Assembly (NCBI RefSeq): GCF_018130385.1
Contig: NZ_JAFCLU010000001.1
Coordinates: 558,001-622,000 of the forward strand
Source: Bradyrhizobium sp. AUGA SZCCT0283
GTDB lineage: Bacteria; Pseudomonadota; Alphaproteobacteria; Rhizobiales; Xanthobacteraceae
DNA length: 64,000 nucleotides
Direction: 5' to 3'
In this document: positions 37,997 through 46,983 of the stretch, piece by piece
How positions within the stretch are numbered: position 1 is the stretch's first letter
Layout: the number at the start of each line of letters is the position of its first letter
Program-made: the position numbers and the translations under genes
Notes under the pieces: model-generated
What the model saw: the letters and a program-made list of their open reading frames with translations, nothing else
What the model was told of the DNA's origin: nothing
Database searches by the model: none

Positions 37997-38088
37997 CGTA
38001 GGGTCGGCAAAGCGCAGCGTGCCCACCATTCAATACCCCGATGGTGATAAATGGTGGGCACGGCGCTGCGCGCCTTTGCCCACCCTAC
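37997..38088. repeat. Palindromic repeat, GTAGGGTGGGC type (second copy)
   Basis: Arms GTAGGGTCGGCAAAGCGC... and ...TTTGCCCACCCTAC with inner arms GTGCCCACCATT/AATGGTGGGCAC. It occupies nearly all of the space between the topoisomerase and the EVE-domain gene. The mate is at 26831-26924. Confidence 0.82.
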
Positions 38089-38504
38089 AGCCCGCCCATC
38101 TTGCAGACCATCTTCCACTCTTCCGCCGTTACCGGCTGAACCGACAGCCGCGAATATTTTACCAGCGCCATGTCGGCGAGTTTCTTGTCGGCCTTGATCG
38201 CGGCCATCGTGACCGGTGTCTTCAATGGCTTGTCCGCCTTGATGTCGACGCAGACGAATTTACCGGTCTTGTCGCTCGGATCGGGATAGGCTTCCTTGAT
38301 GATTTCCGCGATGCCGACGATCTCCTTGCCCTCGTTGGAATGATAGAAGAAGGCCTTGTCGCCCTTCTTCATGGCCACGAGATTCTGCCGGGCGGTGAAA
38401 TTGCGCACGCCGGTCCAGGCTTCGCCCTTTGCGCCCTTTGCGACCTGCTGGTCCCACGACCAGACCGAGGGTTCGGATTTCACCAGCCAATACGCCATCG
38501 TCAT
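38085..38504 (-). CDS. EVE domain protein
   Basis: 139 residues, entirely an EVE domain, a PUA-like fold thought to read modified bases. It begins [17 protein letters not shown] and has [16 protein letters not shown] and [19 protein letters not shown], all typical. It overlaps gpsA by 4 bp and is third in the tsaD-gpsA-EVE operon. Association with a tRNA-modification gene fits a role in nucleic-acid recognition, but this is inference. Confidence 0.93.
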   Translation of the reverse strand: MTMAYWLVKSEPSVWSWDQQVAKGAKGEAWTGVRNFTARQNLVAMKKGDKAFFYHSNEGKEIVGIAEIIKEAYPDPSDKTGKFVCVDIKADKPLKTPVTMAAIKADKKLADMALVKYSRLSVQPVTAEEWKMVCKMGGL

Positions 38505-39481
38505 TCCTCCGCCTTGAACGGCCGCGTCAGCAGGCCTTCGATCGCCGCGTCGATCGTCACTTTGCCGCTCAGGATCGCCGCGACCGCAGTTGATACCGGC
38601 ATATCGACGTTCTGCGAAGCCGCCAGTTCGATCAGGACCGGCGCGGTGAACTCGCCCTCGGCGAGCTTGTCGCGGTTCGGCTGTTCGCCGCGGCCGAGCG
38701 CGATGCCGAAAGCAAAGTTGCGCGATTGCAGACTCGAGCAGCTCAGGATCAGGTCGCCGAGGCCGGATAGACCCGCCAGCGTTTCGCTGCGCGCGCCGCA
38801 GGCGCGGCCGAGCCGGGCGAGTTCGCTGAAACCTCGCGTGGTGAGCGCCGCCAGCGCCGAGGCGCCGAGCTTGCGTCCTTCGACAATGCCGGCGGCAATC
38901 GCCAGCACATTCTTCGCCGCGCCGCCGATCTCGACGCCGCGGACGTCCGTGGTGTGATAGGGCCGGAAGGTCGACGAGCCCAGCGCCTGCACCAGTGCTG
39001 CCGCGAGCTTCCCATCCTTCGCCGCCAGCGTGACTGCAGTCGGCAGCCCGCGGGCTACGTCGTCGGCGAAGCTCGGTCCCGACAGGATCGCAGGCGTCGC
39101 ATCGGGTGCGGCTTCCGCGATCACTTCCGTCATGAACTTGTGCGTGCCGCGCTCGATGCCCTTGGCGGTGGCGATGACCGGAGTCGCTTTCTTCAGATGA
39201 GGCGCTAGTGCCGTGACCGCCTCGCGCAAATGCTGCGCGGGCGTTGCGATCAGGATGATATCCGCGCGCGCGGCAGCCGCGATGTCGCCGGTGATCTCGA
39301 TGCGATCGTCGACGCGCACGCCGGGCAATCGCGGATTGCTGCGTGCCGATCTCATCTGTGCGGCCGCTTCCGCGCTGCGTGCGTAAAGCGTCACGTCACG
39401 GCCGGTCCGCGCGGCTGTTCCGGCAAGCGCTGTTCCCCACGCGCCACCGCCGATCACCGCGACTGAATTGAAGGACGCCAT
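38501..39481 (-). CDS. gpsA: Glycerol-3-phosphate dehydrogenase [NAD(P)+]
   Basis: Makes sn-glycerol-3-phosphate from DHAP for phospholipids. 326 residues with the N-terminal [14 protein letters not shown]ossmann motif, the active-site Lys in [17 protein letters not shown] near residue 186, and the [15 protein letters not shown] segment. It starts 1 bp after the tsaD stop and overlaps the EVE gene, so the three are surely co-transcribed. Confidence 0.96.
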   Translation of the reverse strand: MASFNSVAVIGGGAWGTALAGTAARTGRDVTLYARSAEAAAQMRSARSNPRLPGVRVDDRIEITGDIAAAARADIILIATPAQHLREAVTALAPHLKKATPVIATAKGIERGTHKFMTEVIAEAAPDATPAILSGPSFADDVARGLPTAVTLAAKDGKLAAALVQALGSSTFRPYHTTDVRGVEIGGAAKNVLAIAAGIVEGRKLGASALAALTTRGFSELARLGRACGARSETLAGLSGLGDLILSCSSLQSRNFAFGIALGRGEQPNRDKLAEGEFTAPVLIELAASQNVDMPVSTAVAAILSGKVTIDAAIEGLLTRPFKAEE

Positions 39482-39482
39482 G

Positions 39483-40556
39483 TCAGAATCCCGCGCGTGT
39501 GTTGGCGAAGCCGGCCGGTGCTGTCGCGTTGGCGTCGAGCAGCCAGCGCGCGCGGGGCGGCGCGTCCATCGTATCGGTCAGCCCGAGCGCCATCCGTTCC
39601 GCGCCGGCCCAGGCGATCATCGCGCCATTGTCGGTGCACAGCGCAGGCGGCGGAATGATCAGCGTGGTCTGCGCCTTTGCGGCAACGTCCTGCAACGCGC
39701 CGCGGATGGCGTGGTTGGCGGCGACGCCGCCGGCGGCGACCAGCGCGCGCGGCGGACCGAACTGTTCGTGAAACAGGCGTAAGCCCACGCTCAGCCGGTC
39801 CGCCGTCGATTCCAGCACCGCGGCCTGAAAACTGGCGCAGAGATCGCTGACGTCCTGCGGTTCCAGCGGCGTCATGCGGCTGGCTTCGTTGCGAACCGCC
39901 GTCTTCAATCCCGACAGCGAGAAATTCGCATCCGGCCGCCCGAGCATCGGCCGCGGAAAGGCGAACCGTTTGGCATCGCCGCTCGCCGCTGATCGTTCGA
40001 CCTCCGGTCCGCCGGGGTAGGGCAGCGACAGCATTTTGGCGACCTTGTCGAAGGCCTCGCCCATTGCGTCGTCGACGGTGGTGCCGAGCCGGACATATTT
40101 GCCGACGCCGACAACGGCCACGATCTGGGTGTGACCGCCGGAGGCGAGGAACAGGCAATAGGGAAAGGCGAGCGCGCAGGTTAGCCGCGGCGTCAGCGCG
40201 TGGGCTTCGAGATGATTGACCGCGATCAGCGGCGTGTCGTGCACCATCGCAATCGCTTTTGCAGTCGTGAGGCCGACGATCACACCGCCGATCAGGCCCG
40301 GGCCGGCGGCGGCCGCCACCGCCGACAATTGCGCAAACCCGACATTCGCTTCCTTCATCGCCTGGCCGACGATGCCGTCGAGCAGGTCGACATGGGCGCG
40401 CGCCGCGATCTCCGGCACCACGCCGCCGAAACGGGCGTGTTCCGAGGTCTGCGAGCGCACGATATTGGATAGAATCCTGCCGCTGCCGTCGCCCTGGCGT
40501 CCCACCACGGCGGCCGCGGTTTCATCGCAGGTGGTCTCGATACCCAGCACCAGCAT
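39483..40556 (-). CDS. tsaD: tRNA N6-threonylcarbamoyladenosine synthase subunit TsaD
   Basis: Transfers the threonylcarbamoyl group to A37 of ANN-decoding tRNAs. 357 residues from the ATG at 40556 ([18 protein letters not shown]); the long upstream frame is not part of the family. ASKH-fold features: [15 protein letters not shown], the metal-binding [11 protein letters not shown] and [10 protein letters not shown]. It heads the operon with gpsA and the EVE gene, and is divergent from hemD over 124 bp. Confidence 0.97.
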   Translation of the reverse strand: MLVLGIETTCDETAAAVVGRQGDGSGRILSNIVRSQTSEHARFGGVVPEIAARAHVDLLDGIVGQAMKEANVGFAQLSAVAAAAGPGLIGGVIVGLTTAKAIAMVHDTPLIAVNHLEAHALTPRLTCALAFPYCLFLASGGHTQIVAVVGVGKYVRLGTTVDDAMGEAFDKVAKMLSLPYPGGPEVERSAASGDAKRFAFPRPMLGRPDANFSLSGLKTAVRNEASRMTPLEPQDVSDLCASFQAAVLESTADRLSVGLRLFHEQFGPPRALVAAGGVAANHAIRGALQDVAAKAQTTLIIPPPALCTDNGAMIAWAGAERMALGLTDTMDAPPRARWLLDANATAPAGFANTRAGF

Positions 40557-40680
40557 CGGCGTGTCGTTGTCCAATTTGATCCCTTGCGCTATCGCAACGC
40601 TTCCGTAACCGGGTAGCATTACGAGGTGACGGCGTGCAATCGCGCTAGGTGCCGAAATCGTGTTGGCGGAGATCTGAAAT

Positions 40681-41436
40681 ATGGCCGTTCTCGTCACGCG
40701 ACCAAGCCCGGATGATGAGACGACGGCCAAGGCCCTCTGCGCCAGGGGTTTTGAGGTTCTGCGCGCGCCGATGCTGCGGTTCGAGCCGGTGCCGTTCCAG
40801 GACGATGCGGATGCAAATTATGGCGCCGTCATCGTCACCAGCGCCAACGCCCTGCGCGCCATCGCGCCCCATCTGGCCGATAGCCGGCTCCTCAAACTGT
40901 CCCTGTTTGCGGTCGGCGAAAATACAGCGGCCGCGGCGCGCGATGCCGGGTTTGGCGAGGTGATCGCGTCCAAGGGTGATGCCGGCGCGTTGCGCGATCT
41001 GGTGCTGGCGCGTGCGAAATCGAAGCGACTGAAGAAAACCAGCCCAATCCTGTACCTTGCCGGCGCCGATCTCGCGCGCGACTTGGGGAGCGAACTCGGC
41101 GAGAACGGCTTTACGGTCGTGACGCAGACCACCTACCGGATGGTGCCCGTACCCAGCCTGCCACGGGAAATATGTGACGCTTTCGTGGCGCACGAGATCG
41201 AGGCCGTGCTGCATTACTCACGGCGCAGCGCACGCGCATTCCTGGAGGCGGCGCGCTCCGCCGGCGTCGAAATCTCGGCACTGGCGCTGCCGCAATGCTG
41301 CATTTCGGGGGCCGTTGCCGCAGTCTTGCGGGATGCCGGCGCGACCCAGGTCACGGCGGCGGCTTCGCCGGACGAAAATGCCCTGTTCGAGGCTTTGGGC
41401 CGGGCGTTGCAACCGCGGTTGAGCCCTAATCTTTAA
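40681..41436 (+). CDS. hemD: Uroporphyrinogen-III synthase
   Basis: Cyclises hydroxymethylbilane to uroporphyrinogen III with inversion of ring D. 251 residues: [19 protein letters not shown] at the N-terminus, [14 protein letters not shown] and the hinge, then [16 protein letters not shown] and [15 protein letters not shown]. The family is poorly conserved, so the call rests on these plus context: mitofilin and HemY follow, as in many Rhizobiales. hemC is not adjacent. Confidence 0.9.
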   Translation: MAVLVTRPSPDDETTAKALCARGFEVLRAPMLRFEPVPFQDDADANYGAVIVTSANALRAIAPHLADSRLLKLSLFAVGENTAAAARDAGFGEVIASKGDAGALRDLVLARAKSKRLKKTSPILYLAGADLARDLGSELGENGFTVVTQTTYRMVPVPSLPREICDAFVAHEIEAVLHYSRRSARAFLEAARSAGVEISALALPQCCISGAVAAVLRDAGATQVTAAASPDENALFEALGRALQPRLSPNL

Positions 41437-41440
41437 GTCT

Positions 41441-41489
41441 GAGCATGGTCTTATCGGAAAACCGGTGCCGCCACTGCCGGATCATGCTC
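41441..41489. repeat. Palindromic repeat, GAGCATGGTCT type
   Basis: Arms GAGCAT / ATCATGCTC with an inner TCGGAAAACCGG core. It sits right after the hemD stop and before the mitofilin gene, so it would fold in the operon mRNA. Confidence 0.6.
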
Positions 41490-41545
41490 TAAGACGTCCC
41501 GATTCTGCTAAGTTCCGGCACCTAACATTCAAGGGAACCGCTGTG

Positions 41546-42751
41546 ATGGTCGATGACAGGCCCGAAGACACTGGATCGCTGCCCGATTCGGGCCGGCCGA
41601 AGCGCGAGCCGCCGACCATCGACCTCGAGGCGACTGAGGTGTCGAGCGAGACGAAGAGCGCTGCCGAGACGTCGTCCGAAGCGCCGTCCGAGCCTGCCCC
41701 CGAGCCCACGCCCGAGGCTCCCTCGGTGTCACCGGTTGATGCCCCGGCCCCCCGGCCTGTCTCGCCCTGGATCATCGCGCCGGTCTCCGGCGCGGTTGCC
41801 GCGGCGCTGGTGATTGGCGTCGGCTGGATGCTGGGCTGGCCCGCGATTCAGCCTGCGTCCGCGCCGCCTGCCCCGCAGCTCAGCGCCGCCATCGACGGTC
41901 TCACCGCGCGTGTCGCCGGACTGGAGCCAAAGGTCGGCAAGCCCGTACCCGATCCCGCCGCGGCCGCGCGCACCGAGGCCCTGGAAAAAACAGTTGCGGC
42001 GTTGCGTGCCGAACTCGCGGCAACGCGGGCGCAAGGCGAGAAGCTGGCGTCCGCCATCAACGATGTGAAATCAGCCCCGCGCGGCGACGGCGCGGCGTCT
42101 GTCGATCTCTCCGGGATCGATGAGCGCATTGCGAAGATCGAGAGCCAGATGCGGACGCAGGGCGCCGAGATCGCGCAGCAAGGCAGCAAGCTTGCCGATG
42201 CGAAGGCCGACCCCAAACCTGCCGACGACATGCCGCTGCGCCGCCTGGTGGCCGGAGCGCTGCTCGATGTGCTGGTCCGGATCGGCGATCCGTATCCGGC
42301 TGCGCTCGCCGCGACCAAGGCGCTGGCGCCCAATCCAGATGTCCTGAAGCCGCTCGATCCGTTTGCGGAGAAGGGCGTGCCGAACGCCGGCAAGCTGAGC
42401 ACGGAACTGCTGGCCCTGGTGCCAAAGCTGTTGCCGGCCGCCCAACAGAACAATGCCACGACCGGCACGGGCATTGTCGAGCGTCTGCAGGCGGGCGCCG
42501 CCAAACTGGTCAAGATCGAACGCACCGACACCGCCGGCACGGATCGCGGCGCCGTGGTGGCGCGGATCACCGCGGCCGCGCTGCGAAATGATTTCAACGA
42601 GGCGCGGCGGGAATTGAAGACGCTGTCGCCCGAAGATCGGGCCGCGGCGCAAGGCTGGCTCGACAAGACCGATGCGCGCGACGCCGCGCTGGGCGCCTCC
42701 CGTCAATTTGCGGCCGACGCCATGGCTGCGCTCGCCAAACCGGCGCAATAA
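41546..42751 (+). CDS. Mitofilin (Mic60)-like membrane protein
   Basis: 401 residues from the ATG at 41546, preceded by AAGGGAA. An acidic, Pro-rich cytoplasmic tail (to about 80) precedes one transmembrane helix (IIAPVSGAVAAALVIGVGWML, about 85-105); then a coiled-coil region (ALEKTVAALRAELAATRAQGEKLA) and a C-terminal helical domain with VARITAAALRNDFNEARREL, the mitofilin signature. In alphaproteobacteria Mic60 shapes intracytoplasmic membranes. Position between hemD and hemY is conserved. Confidence 0.88.
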   Translation: MVDDRPEDTGSLPDSGRPKREPPTIDLEATEVSSETKSAAETSSEAPSEPAPEPTPEAPSVSPVDAPAPRPVSPWIIAPVSGAVAAALVIGVGWMLGWPAIQPASAPPAPQLSAAIDGLTARVAGLEPKVGKPVPDPAAAARTEALEKTVAALRAELAATRAQGEKLASAINDVKSAPRGDGAASVDLSGIDERIAKIESQMRTQGAEIAQQGSKLADAKADPKPADDMPLRRLVAGALLDVLVRIGDPYPAALAATKALAPNPDVLKPLDPFAEKGVPNAGKLSTELLALVPKLLPAAQQNNATTGTGIVERLQAGAAKLVKIERTDTAGTDRGAVVARITAAALRNDFNEARRELKTLSPEDRAAAQGWLDKTDARDAALGASRQFAADAMAALAKPAQ

Positions 42752-42759
42752 GGATTTCG

Positions 42760-44520
42760 ATGGTCCGGATCATTCTGTTTCTGTTGTTGATCGCGCTGGG
42801 AGCGGCCGGCGCGGCCTGGATCGCCGAGCAGTCCGGCGATGTCGTGCTGTCATGGGGCGGCTATCGCGCCCAGACCACGCTGCCGGTCTTCGTGCTGGTG
42901 CTCGGCATCGTCGTCGTTGCCGCCATGATGATCTGGGCGATCCTGCGCGGCCTGTGGCGCACGCCGGCGCGTATGCGGAAGAGCCGGCGCGAACGGCGGC
43001 TGGCCCGCGGCCGGCATGCGATCACGCAAGGACTGCTCGCGATCGGTCATGGCGATTCCTCCGCCGCGCGCATCCATGCCGAAACCGCGCGCAAACATGC
43101 GGCGCACGATCCGCTGGCGCTGCTGCTGCATGCGCAATCGGCGCAGCTCGATGGCGACCGTGAAGGCGCGCAGCGCGCCTTCCGCGCCATGGCGGAGCGC
43201 GAGGACACGCGGCTATTGGGCCTGCGCGGCCTGTTCATCGAGGCGCAGCGCGCCGACGATCCGGTTGCGGCCGTGATGGTCGCCGAGGAAGCGCTAAAGC
43301 TGTCGCCGTCCTCGTCATGGGCGTCGCATGCGGTGCTCGGCTTCTGCTGCGCCAAGGGCGACTGGGCCGGCGCGCTAAAAATCCTCGACAACAATCAATC
43401 GGCCGGACTGATCGACAAGGCAACCTATCGCCGGCAACGCGGCGTGCTGCTGACGGCCCGCGCGCTCGAACTCGAAAAGGTCGATCGCGATCTGTCGCGC
43501 GAGAGCGTGATGGAAGCGGTCAAGCTGGCGCCGACGCTGGTGCCGGCTGCGGTGCTGGCGAGCAAGTTCGAGAGCGAGGCGCATCAGGTGCGGCGTTCGA
43601 TGCGCCTGGTCGAGACGGCGTGGCTGGCGCAGCCGCATCCCGATCTCGCCGATGCCTATGCGCATGTGAAGCTCGGCGACTCCGCGCGCCAACGGCTGGT
43701 GCGGGTGGAGACGCTCGCGGCGAAGATGCCAGGCCACATCGAGGGCGCGCTGGCGATTGCCCGCGCCGCGATCGACGCGTCCGAGTTTGCCAAAGCGCGC
43801 GAGGCGCTGGCGCCCTTCATCGCTCAGCCTACGCAACGCGTCGCGCTCTTGATGGCGGAACTCGAGCGCACCGAGCATGGCGATAGCGGCCGCGCGCGGG
43901 CATGGACCCTGCGCGCCGTGCGCGCGCTGCACGATCCGGCCTGGACCGCGGACGGCTATGTCAGCGATCGCTGGCGGCCGGTTTCGCCGGTCACCGGCAG
44001 GCTCGATGCCTTCCAGTGGCAGACGCCGGTCGCGGCGCTGCCGTCCGACAAGGGTGGCGCGATCGAATCCTCAGCCTTCGAGGAAGCCATGCTGGCGACC
44101 CCGCGCCGGGCCGTCGTGCTCGAGCCGCCAAAGGACGTGAACGAATCGGCCGCCGAGCCGATCGCCCCCGTCGCGCCGGTGCCGCCCGCCGAGCAGGATA
44201 ACGCGCCGCCGGCGGCTGCTGCCGCTGAGGTGGCCCCCGCCGAGGCGACCCCCGCCGAGCCGGTCGCTGCCCCAACGTCAGCCCCATCCAAGCCGGCCGA
44301 ATCGGCACCAAGCCGGCCGGCCCCCCTGTTCCGTTCGCGGCAGGATATTCCGAAGGCCGTTCCGACCCCGATTCCGGCCGTGATCCCCCTTATCCGGGCG
44401 CCTGATGACCCCGGGATCGACGAGGACGGCCCAGCGGACGAATTCGCGGAACAAATCGGCCCGCCCAAGGCGCAGGCCGGCGGCTGGCGGGGATTTTTGT
44501 CACGCTTGGGCGGCAACTAG
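42760..44520 (+). CDS. HemY-domain TPR membrane protein
   Basis: 586 residues. Two membrane helices (about 3-20 and 42-64), the HemY_N region AGAAWIAEQSGDVVLSWGGYR, then TPR repeats to about 430 (for example GLLAIGHGDSSAARIHAETARKH). The last 150 residues are a Pro/Ala-rich unstructured tail ending KAQAGGWRGFLSRLGGN. The link to haem synthesis is by gene neighbourhood; the molecular role is unknown. The start is 8 bp after the mitofilin stop. Confidence 0.9.
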   Translation: MVRIILFLLLIALGAAGAAWIAEQSGDVVLSWGGYRAQTTLPVFVLVLGIVVVAAMMIWAILRGLWRTPARMRKSRRERRLARGRHAITQGLLAIGHGDSSAARIHAETARKHAAHDPLALLLHAQSAQLDGDREGAQRAFRAMAEREDTRLLGLRGLFIEAQRADDPVAAVMVAEEALKLSPSSSWASHAVLGFCCAKGDWAGALKILDNNQSAGLIDKATYRRQRGVLLTARALELEKVDRDLSRESVMEAVKLAPTLVPAAVLASKFESEAHQVRRSMRLVETAWLAQPHPDLADAYAHVKLGDSARQRLVRVETLAAKMPGHIEGALAIARAAIDASEFAKAREALAPFIAQPTQRVALLMAELERTEHGDSGRARAWTLRAVRALHDPAWTADGYVSDRWRPVSPVTGRLDAFQWQTPVAALPSDKGGAIESSAFEEAMLATPRRAVVLEPPKDVNESAAEPIAPVAPVPPAEQDNAPPAAAAAEVAPAEATPAEPVAAPTSAPSKPAESAPSRPAPLFRSRQDIPKAVPTPIPAVIPLIRAPDDPGIDEDGPADEFAEQIGPPKAQAGGWRGFLSRLGGN

Positions 44521-44540
44521 TCGCCTGGATTCTTGTTTTG

Positions 44541-44611
44541 ACGCGTTTTCTTGATGCGAACCGGTGTCCCCCACGGATCAAGTCCGAGGGCATGCCTCGC
44601 TTGAAAACGCT
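44541..44611. repeat. Palindromic repeat, GCGTTTTCTTG type
   Basis: Arms ACGCGTTTTC and GAAAACGCTT with GCGAACCGGTGTCC internally. It follows hemY and may stabilise its 3' end. The mate is at 48664-48728. Confidence 0.7.
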
Positions 44612-44704
44612 TGGTGGGGCCCGCGTTTTTCTTGCCAATCGGGGCCGTCCCCGATATCAGGTGCGGGCGTTTTCCGGCTCACGCCCGAACGCCGCGTTTG
44701 GTCC

Positions 44705-44780
44705 GCCGCAATAGCTCAGTTGGTAGAGCACGTCATTCGTAATGACGGGGTCACAGGTTCGAGTCCTGTTTGCGGCACCA
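44705..44780 (+). tRNA. tRNA-Thr (CGT)
   Basis: Acceptor GCCGCAA/TTGCGGC, D-arm AGCTCAGTTGGTAGAGC, anticodon stem-loop CGTCA-TTCGTAA-TGACG with anticodon CGT, T-arm CAGGTTCGAGTCCTG, discriminator A and encoded CCA. Confidence 0.97.
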
Positions 44781-45164
44781 CATTTGCCTGATCGATTTAC
44801 TTCACTGCCATCGGTCCTGGACCAGGGAAATCGCCGCGCAATCCTCTGGCGCGGAAATTTTTTCGTCTCACCTTTTGCCTGACCCGCGCGCCGACGATCG
44901 CTGCGTTTTCGTTACGCCGGCCGCAATCAGCGTTCATGCTGACGGCCTCAACGTGTTGCCGAGTACATCCTGGACGTGTCGTTAAACCAGAGTACACCAT
45001 TTTTGGATGTGCCTCTATGGTTGTTCGACGAATCGCTGTATCAGCAGGCGTGCAGGCCCCGCGACACTTCGTGAACCCGAAATCTCAACTGCGTCTCGCA
45101 GCGCGCGAACCGCGTTGGAAGTGCGTCAACCGGCACTTCGCGCGATTCTCCTGCTGGAGACCGG
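44781..45164. other. Gene-free interval after tRNA-Thr
   Basis: 384 bp. Short frames here have no recognisable features. I looked for a direct repeat of the tRNA 3' end, which would mark an integration site, and did not see one. Confidence 0.4.
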
Positions 45165-46325
45165 ATGATTGAGCTTGCGGACTACGGGTCAGGGCGCTCC
45201 AGGAGCCGCGAACCGACTCGTTTGCATGAGTTGGATAGTCTGCGAGCCCTTGCGGCGATCGGCGTTGTCGGATGGCACTACGCAAGCCATTTCGGTGCTG
45301 CGCCGCTTCCGTCGCTCATGGCACCCTTCTATCACCACGGAGAGCTTCTCGTTGACTTCTTCTTCGTGTTGTCCGGCTTTGTGCTCGCCCGCGCGTATTG
45401 GAACGACCAGCGCAGCGCGACGTTCGCGAACAACGTTCGCGATCGAATTGCCCGAATGTATCCGTTGCACTTCGCGACGCTATGCGCCGTGGCTGTCATG
45501 CAATGGATACTGGTCGATCGTCTGAGCTCGCCGCCGTTTGTCTACCAGTTCAACGACACGTATGATTTCGTATTGAATCTCCTGCTGCTGAATCGAACAG
45601 GGCTTGAGCGAGGGCCTTCATTCAACGGACCGTCGTGGTCGATCTCGACAGAGTTCGTCGTCAATGTTCTGTTCCTGGCGGCCATCGCGCTCCCGCGCAA
45701 CATTGTCCGCGCGGGACTGTTCGCGTTATTCGCGGTGCTACTTGCCGCAATCCTGAAAGGCGGTCTGATCAGCGATGCAGCCGTGCCTGGAACCACCAAC
45801 GACGTGTTCCGGACCATCGTCGGCTTCTGCTGCGGAATAGCCCTGCACAGCGTACATTCGCATTGGCTGCCGCGGATCAACCTGAATCGCGGCTTTGCCG
45901 ACGGACTTGCTATCGCCGCGGCTTCCGGATTTCTCTACTACAGCGCAGAGGGCGAGCTGGCCGGGCTACTTCACCTGGTGATTGTGGCCATATGCTTTCC
46001 AGCCCTGATTGTCGGTGCGATCCATGGCCGGGTAGTCAAGTGGGTTTTGACGCTGCGCCCCCTGATCTATCTCGGCACCATCTCCTACTCCATCTATCTC
46101 GTGCATTTTCCGCTTCAGCTGGGCGTGCATCTGGCATCTGTCGTGTTTTTCATTCAGATGCCCTACGACAGCGCGTTTTTCCTGGCAGGTTTCTTCTTCG
46201 CAATCGTTGGACTGGCATCGATCACGTATCGCCTGATCGAGGTGCCGGGAAAAAAGCTGCTGCGAAAGCACCCGACTGCCATCCTTGCGGAACCGTTGGT
46301 CAGCCCCCGCGGAGACGCGTCTTGA
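45165..46325 (+). CDS. Acyltransferase family 3 protein (OafA/YrhL-like)
   Basis: 386 residues, about ten membrane segments. It begins with the family signature LHELDSLRALAAIGVVGWHYASHFG with the conserved Arg and His, followed by DFFFVLSGFVLARAYW. Such enzymes O-acetylate polysaccharides or lipids at the membrane. By eye the gene is less GC-rich than its neighbours and stands alone 384 bp after tRNA-Thr, which hints at acquisition. GGAG precedes the ATG. Confidence 0.9.
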   Translation: MIELADYGSGRSRSREPTRLHELDSLRALAAIGVVGWHYASHFGAAPLPSLMAPFYHHGELLVDFFFVLSGFVLARAYWNDQRSATFANNVRDRIARMYPLHFATLCAVAVMQWILVDRLSSPPFVYQFNDTYDFVLNLLLLNRTGLERGPSFNGPSWSISTEFVVNVLFLAAIALPRNIVRAGLFALFAVLLAAILKGGLISDAAVPGTTNDVFRTIVGFCCGIALHSVHSHWLPRINLNRGFADGLAIAAASGFLYYSAEGELAGLLHLVIVAICFPALIVGAIHGRVVKWVLTLRPLIYLGTISYSIYLVHFPLQLGVHLASVVFFIQMPYDSAFFLAGFFFAIVGLASITYRLIEVPGKKLLRKHPTAILAEPLVSPRGDAS

Positions 46326-46477
46326 AGACTACGTCGCGCGCGAGCGGGCCGGCCTGCGGCGCGGACCAGCCCCTGTCGTAGGCGCGCTAGGATGACGCCG
46401 CCGTGCGTGACCTGTCTCACATCGGGGATCGCCTGCCCGGCATAGTCTCCGCCTCGACCTCAAGGGGAGACACAAAC

Positions 46478-46891
46478 ATGCGCAAATTCATTCTGATTGC
46501 AGGATTCGTTTTGGCCTCCGCCACAGCTCAAGCTGGCGATCGGAGCTTGTCGCTGGCCGGCAGCGGGACGCAGGCCGCTCCGGCGCCACCCAAAGCTACC
46601 GATGCATCGAAAAGCGCGGAGGCTTCGGAAGCACCAAAATATGTCGAGCGGCCCGCGGTCGTCGAGCCCAAGCCCGAGACGAGCAAGGTCGAGACGAGCA
46701 GGACCGAGACGGTCACGCCCAGGGCGGCCAGGATGCATCGGCCCGCTGCTGGCCCCGCGAGCGCCGGACCCGGGAGGCCTATGGCCCGGAGAACGGCGTA
46801 CATGTCGAGGACCGCGAGGCCGCACCGCATGCGCTACCAGATCGCAGCGCGCATCATCGGCGCACTGCACCGGCACGGCATCTACTGGTAA
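46478..46891 (+). CDS. Small secreted basic protein, unknown function
   Basis: 137 residues from the ATG at 46478, preceded by AGGGGAGACAC. A good signal peptide (MRKFILIAGFVLASATAQA-G) is followed by a low-complexity Ala/Pro/Glu/Lys region with ETSKVETSRTETVTPRAAR, then an Arg-rich C-terminus ending RHGIYW. There are no enzymatic motifs. The next genes face the other way, across a bidirectional terminator. Confidence 0.65.
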   Translation: MRKFILIAGFVLASATAQAGDRSLSLAGSGTQAAPAPPKATDASKSAEASEAPKYVERPAVVEPKPETSKVETSRTETVTPRAARMHRPAAGPASAGPGRPMARRTAYMSRTARPHRMRYQIAARIIGALHRHGIYW

Positions 46892-46906
46892 TCTTGCCAA
46901 AACAAA

Positions 46907-46937
46907 ACGCGCCCCGGATTGAATCCGAAGGGCGCGT
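46907..46937. terminator. Bidirectional intrinsic terminator
   Basis: Stem ACGCGCCC/GGGCGCGT with an inner CGGATT/AATCCG stem. On the minus strand TTTTGTTTTGG follows; on the plus strand CTTTC. It lies between convergent genes (secreted protein and polysaccharide deacetylase). Confidence 0.8.
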
Positions 46938-46983
46938 CTTTCATTGAGTAAGGCTGGAACCAGCGAACGGCTTCCCGCCAACC

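Noticed and set aside
44936..45172. 78-codon plus-strand frame between tRNA-Thr and the acyltransferase
   Set aside because: No ribosome binding site, unusual composition, no recognisable motif, and it overlaps the acyltransferase start.
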